DNA of 17,920 nt from Betaproteobacteria bacterium. Its GTDB lineage: Bacteria; Pseudomonadota; Gammaproteobacteria; Burkholderiales; Burkholderiaceae. The stretch is taken from contig RFXC01000070.1 of NCBI GenBank assembly GCA_009921765.1, positions 1-17,920 on the forward strand, in the 5' to 3' direction. The notes beneath the pieces are model-generated. The model searched no databases. It saw only the letters and a program-made list of their open reading frames with translations, and was not told the origin of the DNA. The translations under genes and the position numbers were made by a program. Every line of letters starts with the position of its first letter. The stretch's first letter is position 1. Positions 14,062-17,920 of this stretch are shown piece after piece.

Positions 14062-15012
14062 ATGGGCGCGATGAAACCGCCAGCGCCGCAACCCGGGCCC
14101 GCCGAACCGCCGCCCGCTCCCCGCCCAACGCTTCAGGCCTTTATGTGGATGATGGCGAGCGGCGCGGCGATCTGCGGACTCAATTCGCTCATGAAATCGG
14201 TGTCGGTCGATCTGGATCCCATGCAGGCGCAATTCCTGCGGTCGATCTTCGGGCTCGCGGCGATGCTGCCAGTTATCGTGCCGGCGGTGGCAGCGGGCGG
14301 GCTTGCTGTCTGGCGACCGCAGTCGCTTGCCGGTCAGATCTGGCGCGGTATCGCACACACCGGCGCGCTATCGCTGTTTTTCATTGCCTTGCCGCACCTG
14401 CCGCTCTCGGATGCGACAGCACTGGGTTTCACCACGCCAATCTGGGTCATGCTGGGCGCAGCGCTCCTGCTTCGTGAGCGCGTGAGCCTCGAACGCTGGG
14501 CCGCGGCGCTGGTCGGGTTCGTCGGCATGCTGGTGGTGATCGCACCGCACTGGACGCTGGGGACCGGAAGCCTCTTCTGGTCGATTGTGATGCTTTGCTC
14601 GTCGCCGCTCTTTGCCGCCTCGGCGCTCATCACCAAGTCGCTCACCCGTTTTGAGCGACCGGCCACCATCGTGGTCTGGCAAGGGCTCACGGTGTCGGTG
14701 CTGTCGATGCCTTTTGCGATCTCTGTCTGGCAGGCCCCCACGCTTCGCCACTGGTTGCTGCTTGCAGCCTGCGGCGTGCTGGGCTCGATCGGCCACTACT
14801 GCATGACGCGTGCCTTTACGCTTGCCAATGTGTCGGCGATGCAACCCGTACGCTTTCTCGACATGGTCTGGGCGGGCGTCTATGGCCTGCTGCTCTTTGG
14901 CGAGTGGCCCGGTGTGCATGCGCTCGCGGGCGGCGCCATCATTGTGGCGGCCGCGGTTTCGGGCGATGGACGTGCGTCTCCGGCTGATCGATTCCCTGTT
15001 TCGAGCGTGTGA
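14062..15012 (+). CDS. EamA/DMT-family transporter
   Basis: A 316-residue inner-membrane protein with about ten hydrophobic helices in two EamA halves. After a proline-rich cytoplasmic N-terminus (residues 1-24), it shows AFMWMMASGAAICGLNSLMK, QFLRSIFGLAAMLPVIVP, LPLSDATALGFTTPIWVML, LVGFVGMLVVIAP, and in the second half GHYCMTRAFTLANVSAMQPV and VWAGVYGLLLFGEWP. Such proteins move metabolites such as amino acids or nucleosides, often outward; the substrate is unknown. Start: ATG at 14062 or 14071, neither with a good Shine-Dalgarno; the open frame to 13984 is less likely because it reaches the divergent MBL start codon. Its last 47 bases overlap the start of dctQ, so it is probably co-transcribed with the TRAP genes. 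Confidence 0.88.
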   Translation: MGAMKPPAPQPGPAEPPPAPRPTLQAFMWMMASGAAICGLNSLMKSVSVDLDPMQAQFLRSIFGLAAMLPVIVPAVAAGGLAVWRPQSLAGQIWRGIAHTGALSLFFIALPHLPLSDATALGFTTPIWVMLGAALLLRERVSLERWAAALVGFVGMLVVIAPHWTLGTGSLFWSIVMLCSSPLFAASALITKSLTRFERPATIVVWQGLTVSVLSMPFAISVWQAPTLRHWLLLAACGVLGSIGHYCMTRAFTLANVSAMQPVRFLDMVWAGVYGLLLFGEWPGVHALAGGAIIVAAAVSGDGRASPADRFPVSSV

Positions 15013-15517
15013 AGTGTTCATCGTGGTCTGCCTCGCAGCCATGGTGGCGATGGTCTTTGGCAATGTCGTGCTGCGCTACGCCTTCGACTCGGGGATCGCG
15101 CTGTCCGAGGAGCTGTCGCGGTTTCTGTTTGTCTGGCTCACCTTTGTGGGAGCGGTGGTGGTCGCGCGCGAAAACGCGCACATGGGCGTGGAGACACTGG
15201 TTGTCCGCTTCGGGCCCTCCGGTCGCAGGCTCTGCATGATCGTGTCAGATGCACTGGTGCTGGTGTGTTGCGTGGTGTTTTTCTGGGGCACCTGGCGGCA
15301 GGCGCCGCTCAATGCCTCCAACATCGCCCCGATCACCGGCATCTCGATGCTCTGGATTTACGGCATTGGCTTTTTCACCAGTGGCGGGATCGCAGTTCTC
15401 ACGCTCGCACGGCTGTGGCGTGCTTTCACCGGGCGACTCGGCGAGAGCGAGCTGGCCGAATTCGCGGGCGAACTCGACTCGGGTGATGCAGCCTCGCTCA
15501 AGAGGCATCTCGAATGA
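14966..15517 (+). CDS. dctQ: TRAP transporter small permease (DctQ family)
   Basis: The 183-residue small membrane subunit of a TRAP transporter, which works with DctM and the binding protein DctP to drive Na+-coupled uptake of organic acids. Four transmembrane helices are evident, with the family landmark NVVLRYAFDSGIALSEELSR (33-52) and FLFVWLTFVGAVVVARENAHMGVETL beside it. The start at 14966 is chosen by alignment: it begins MDVRLRLIDSLFRACE, just ahead of the first helix, and overlaps the EamA gene by 47 bases. The frame extends to 14810 but that part is a shadow of EamA. The stop overlaps the ATG of dctM in an ATGA junction, so translation is coupled. Confidence 0.93.
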   Translation: MDVRLRLIDSLFRACEVFIVVCLAAMVAMVFGNVVLRYAFDSGIALSEELSRFLFVWLTFVGAVVVARENAHMGVETLVVRFGPSGRRLCMIVSDALVLVCCVVFFWGTWRQAPLNASNIAPITGISMLWIYGIGFFTSGGIAVLTLARLWRAFTGRLGESELAEFAGELDSGDAASLKRHLE

Positions 15518-16797
15518 CCGTAGCGGTGTTTCTCGTATCGCTCCTGGGAGCCATGGCAATCGGCATGCCGGTGGCGTTTGCGCTCATCGTCTGTGCGTTG
15601 GCCCTCATGCTGCATCTGGATCGATTCGACAGCCAGATCGTGGCGCAAAACCTCATCATCGGCGCCGACAACTTTCAGCTCCTTGCCGTGCCTTTCTTCC
15701 TGCTGGCGGGCGAGCTGATGAATGCGGGCGGACTGTCGCGGCGCATCGTTCGAGTGGCTGTCACCATGGTTGGCCATGTGCACGGCGGACTCGGCTATGT
15801 GGCGATCTTTGCCGCGGTGGTGATGGCATCGCTCTCGGGCTCGGCCGCAGCCGATACCGCAGCGCTCGCCTCCATCCTCATCCCCATGATGCGGGAGGCC
15901 GGCTACAACCTGCCACGCTCGGCGGGGCTGATCGCGGCCGGAGGCGTGATCGCACCGGTCATTCCGCCTTCCATCGGCTTCATCATTTTTGGTGTCGCGG
16001 CCAACGTCTCGATCACGCAGCTCTTCCTGGGCGGCGTCTTTCCTGGCCTCCTGATGGGGCTCTCGCTCGTGATTGCCTGGGCCTGGGTCGTGCGGCGCGA
16101 ACAGGTGGCGGTGTTTCCGAAGGCTTCGTGGGGCGAGCGTCTGCGCGCGGCGCTCGATGGCATCTGGGCGCTCGCAATGCCCGTCATCATCCTGGGGGGT
16201 ATCAAGTTCGGCGTGGTGACCCCCACGGAAGCGGCGGTGCTCGCCGCCGTCTACGCGCTCTTTGTGGGGCTCTTCGTCTATCGGGAGCTCAAGCTCTCGC
16301 AGCTCTACCGGGTGATGCTCATTGCCGCCAAGACAACAGCAGTGGTGATGTTTCTCGTGGCGTCAGCCCTGGTGTCGGCATGGCTCATCACGCAGGCCAA
16401 CATCCCGGCGGAACTGGCTGGCGTGCTTGAGCCCTTTCGAGACCATCCCAAGCTGCTGCTGCTCATCATGATGCTGCTCGTGCTGGTGGTGGGGACGGCC
16501 CTCGACTTCGCCCCCACGGTGCTGATTCTCACGCCGGTGCTGATGCCGGTGGTGAAGTCTGCCGGCATCGACCCGGTCTACTTCGGTGTGCTCTTCATCA
16601 TGAACAACGCCATCGGGCTCCTCACGCCCCCGGTGGGCATCGTGCTCAATGTGGTGGCGGGCGTCGCCCGAATGCCGATGGGTGCGGTGATCCGCGGGGT
16701 CGCCCCTTTTCTGATCGCACAGATTACGGTTTTGCTGTTGCTGGTGGCTTTCCCCGAACTGGTGACCGTCCCGCTGAAATGGCTGCGTGGCCGCTGA
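15514..16797 (+). CDS. dctM: TRAP transporter large permease (DctM family)
   Basis: A 427-residue polytopic membrane protein of the DctM family, the transport channel of the TRAP system. It begins with a hydrophobic helix and shows repeated motifs: IGMPVAFALIVCALALML, LLAVPFFLLAGELMNAGGLS, a central SGSAAADTAALASILIPMM, GGVIAPVIPPSIGFIIFG, LGGVFPGLLMG, then KFGVVTPTEAAVLAAVYAL, GTALDFAPTVLILTPVLMPV, and NNAIGLLTPPVGIVLNVVAG. The two inverted repeats of the family are discernible. Length is normal, and all expected loops are present. ATG overlaps the dctQ stop (ATGA). dctP follows after 65 bases. Confidence 0.96.
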   Translation: MTVAVFLVSLLGAMAIGMPVAFALIVCALALMLHLDRFDSQIVAQNLIIGADNFQLLAVPFFLLAGELMNAGGLSRRIVRVAVTMVGHVHGGLGYVAIFAAVVMASLSGSAAADTAALASILIPMMREAGYNLPRSAGLIAAGGVIAPVIPPSIGFIIFGVAANVSITQLFLGGVFPGLLMGLSLVIAWAWVVRREQVAVFPKASWGERLRAALDGIWALAMPVIILGGIKFGVVTPTEAAVLAAVYALFVGLFVYRELKLSQLYRVMLIAAKTTAVVMFLVASALVSAWLITQANIPAELAGVLEPFRDHPKLLLLIMMLLVLVVGTALDFAPTVLILTPVLMPVVKSAGIDPVYFGVLFIMNNAIGLLTPPVGIVLNVVAGVARMPMGAVIRGVAPFLIAQITVLLLLVAFPELVTVPLKWLRGR

Positions 16798-16862
16798 CGC
16801 CTCGACAGGTTAAAGTCTGGTTGCCCATTTTTATCCCCAACATTCAAAACAGGAGACAGACG

Positions 16863-17891
16863 ATGATTCCCCGTTCCAACCGCTCCCTGCTTCGCCCGAC
16901 CCTTGCCGCCCTGACCGTTGCGCTGGGCGCAGCGTTCGCCGCGCCTGCGCAGGCGCAGTTTGCCGAGCGCACCATCCGCGTCTCAAACGGTGTCAACCAG
17001 GATCACCCGGTGGGTAATGGCGTAGCCAAGATGACCGCCTGCGTGACGCAGAAATCGGGCGGCAAAATGAAGCTGCAGGCGTTCTGGGGCGGTGCCCTCG
17101 GGGGCGATCTGCAGGCGACCCAGGCCCTGCGTTCCGGGACCCAGGAAATGGTGATCACCTCCTCGTCGCCGCTGGTGGGCATCGTGCCCGAGCTGGGCGT
17201 CTTCGATCTGCCCTTCCTGTTCCAGAACGAGGCCGAAGCCGACAAGGTGCTCGATGGCGCCTTTGGCAAATTCATCTCCGACAAGATGCCGGCGGCCAAT
17301 CTGGTGAACCTTGCCTGGTGGGAAAACGGTTTTCGCAATCTCACCAACTCGCGCCGGCCGGTGGGCAAGTGGGAAGACCTGCAGGGCGTGAAGGTTCGCG
17401 TCATGCAGAACAACATCTTCCTGGACACCTTCCGGACGCTGGGCGCCAATGCCGTGCCCATGGCCTTTGGCGAGGTGTTTACCGCGCTTGAAACCCGCGC
17501 GATCGACGGTCAGGAAAACCCGTTCGTCACGATCGATACCTCCAAGTTCTACGAGGTGCAGAAGTTCCTGTCGGTCACCCGCCACGCCTACACGCCCTTC
17601 ATGGTGCTCTACTCCAAGCCGCTCTGGGACAAGCTCTCGAACGATGAGCGCGGCGCGCTCTCGGCCTGCGCGATCGAGGGCCGCGATGAGCAGAGAAAGG
17701 TCTCGCGTGCGCTCTCCGAGAAGTCGCTCGCGGCGCTCAAGTCGCGCGGCATGCAGATCAATGAAGTCTCGCAGGCCGAATACCGGCGCATGTTCGAGAA
17801 AGTCCAGGCCGTGTACGACAAGCATCAGGGCACGATTGGTCAGGAAACCATTACCCAGCTGAAAGACACGCTCGCGCAGATCCGCAAGTAA
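16863..17891 (+). CDS. dctP: TRAP transporter substrate-binding protein (DctP family)
   Basis: A 342-residue periplasmic binding protein. It has a signal peptide (basic start, hydrophobic core about residues 9-27, cleavage after AQA near residue 31). In the mature protein, ISVN-like start RTIRVSNGVNQDHPVG, then WGGALGGDLQATQALRSGTQ, and the key segment GVKVRVMQNNIFLDTFRTLG with R179 at the position that binds the carboxylate of organic-acid substrates. AVPMAFGEVFTALETRAIDG and QENPF follow, as in the family. The ATG at 16863 has GGAG 7 bases upstream. The 65-base gap after dctM and its own strong ribosome site would allow higher output of the soluble component. The order dctQ-dctM-dctP is one of the two usual ones. 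The substrate is probably a carboxylic acid but cannot be named. Confidence 0.96.
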   Translation: MIPRSNRSLLRPTLAALTVALGAAFAAPAQAQFAERTIRVSNGVNQDHPVGNGVAKMTACVTQKSGGKMKLQAFWGGALGGDLQATQALRSGTQEMVITSSSPLVGIVPELGVFDLPFLFQNEAEADKVLDGAFGKFISDKMPAANLVNLAWWENGFRNLTNSRRPVGKWEDLQGVKVRVMQNNIFLDTFRTLGANAVPMAFGEVFTALETRAIDGQENPFVTIDTSKFYEVQKFLSVTRHAYTPFMVLYSKPLWDKLSNDERGALSACAIEGRDEQRKVSRALSEKSLAALKSRGMQINEVSQAEYRRMFEKVQAVYDKHQGTIGQETITQLKDTLAQIRK

Positions 17892-17902
17892 GCCCGCATC
17901 CC

Positions 17903-17920
17903 GGGCGCGCATGCGCGCCC
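17903..17920. terminator. Palindrome after dctP, possible terminator stem cut by the window edge
   Basis: GGGCGCGCATGCGCGCCC is a fully self-complementary 18-base palindrome that begins 11 bases after the dctP stop. Its place and GC content suit the stem of an intrinsic terminator closing the EamA-TRAP operon, but any T-run would lie outside the window, so this is unproven. Confidence 0.5.

Noticed and set aside
13990..14358. N-terminal extension of the winged-helix MBL protein
   Set aside because: It would run antisense through the start of the EamA transporter and has no family similarity; a purine-rich ribosome site supports 13989.
15249..16430. 393-residue frame overlapping dctQ and dctM on the same strand
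   Set aside because: Out of frame with two clear TRAP membrane genes; low-complexity Arg/Gly-rich translation with no hydrophobic segments.
16983..17912. 309-residue minus-strand open frame across dctP
   Set aside because: Antisense to dctP, which has a signal peptide and family motifs; the opposite translation has no recognised features.
1..17920. CRISPR array, defence island, prophage or insertion sequence
   Set aside because: No regularly spaced repeats, transposase, integrase, nuclease-helicase or toxin-antitoxin genes, and no tRNA attachment site were seen on either strand.

Overview
This GC-rich window is a chromosomal segment that looks betaproteobacterial, most likely Burkholderiales. 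The reasons are the yebC-purD-hemF gene order on one strand, the QorA-like reductase and TcdA beside it, and the types of accessory genes (DUF3014, a VOC/flavin hydroxylase/DUF2783 cassette, a TRAP transporter). This placement comes from recalled gene order and protein resemblance, not from a search. I see no tRNA, rRNA, CRISPR array, insertion sequence, integrase or phage gene. Coding density is very high and no stretch longer than about 230 bases lacks a gene.

Layout. (1) Bases 1-2975, minus strand: yebC, purD and hemF (hemF runs off the left edge), a housekeeping operon for translation or regulation, purine synthesis and haem synthesis. (2) Bases 3131-4908, plus strand: a QorA-type quinone oxidoreductase and tcdA, which modifies tRNA t6A37. 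(3) Bases 4835-7417: a metallo-beta-lactamase-fold hydrolase (minus), overlapping the end of tcdA tail to tail, divergent from a complete M20 metallopeptidase (plus). (4) Bases 7442-8927, minus strand: a two-gene envelope operon, DUF3014 membrane protein plus a small exported protein. (5) Bases 9157-11548, plus strand: a VOC protein, an MhpA-like FAD hydroxylase and a 64-residue DUF2783 protein, apparently an aromatic-compound cassette. (6) Bases 11520-12488, minus strand: a LysR-type regulator. Its upstream region holds a good T-N11-A operator shared with a divergent 81-residue orphan gene that ends at a strong terminator. (7) Bases 13054-13989, minus strand: a second MBL-fold hydrolase with a C-terminal winged helix. 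(8) Bases 14062-17891, plus strand: an EamA/DMT transporter overlapping a complete tripartite TRAP transporter (dctQ, dctM, dctP). A perfect palindrome lies at the right edge.

How the genes may work together. The right half reads as an uptake and catabolism region: the TRAP system would import an organic acid, and the flavin hydroxylase, VOC protein and MBL hydrolases could act on organic substrates. No substrate can be assigned from sequence. Most genes belong to known families. The least explained parts are the DUF2783 partner of the flavin hydroxylase, the 81-residue orphan under the LysR operator, and the DUF3014 pair. I found no convincing new defence, mobile or RNA-based system.
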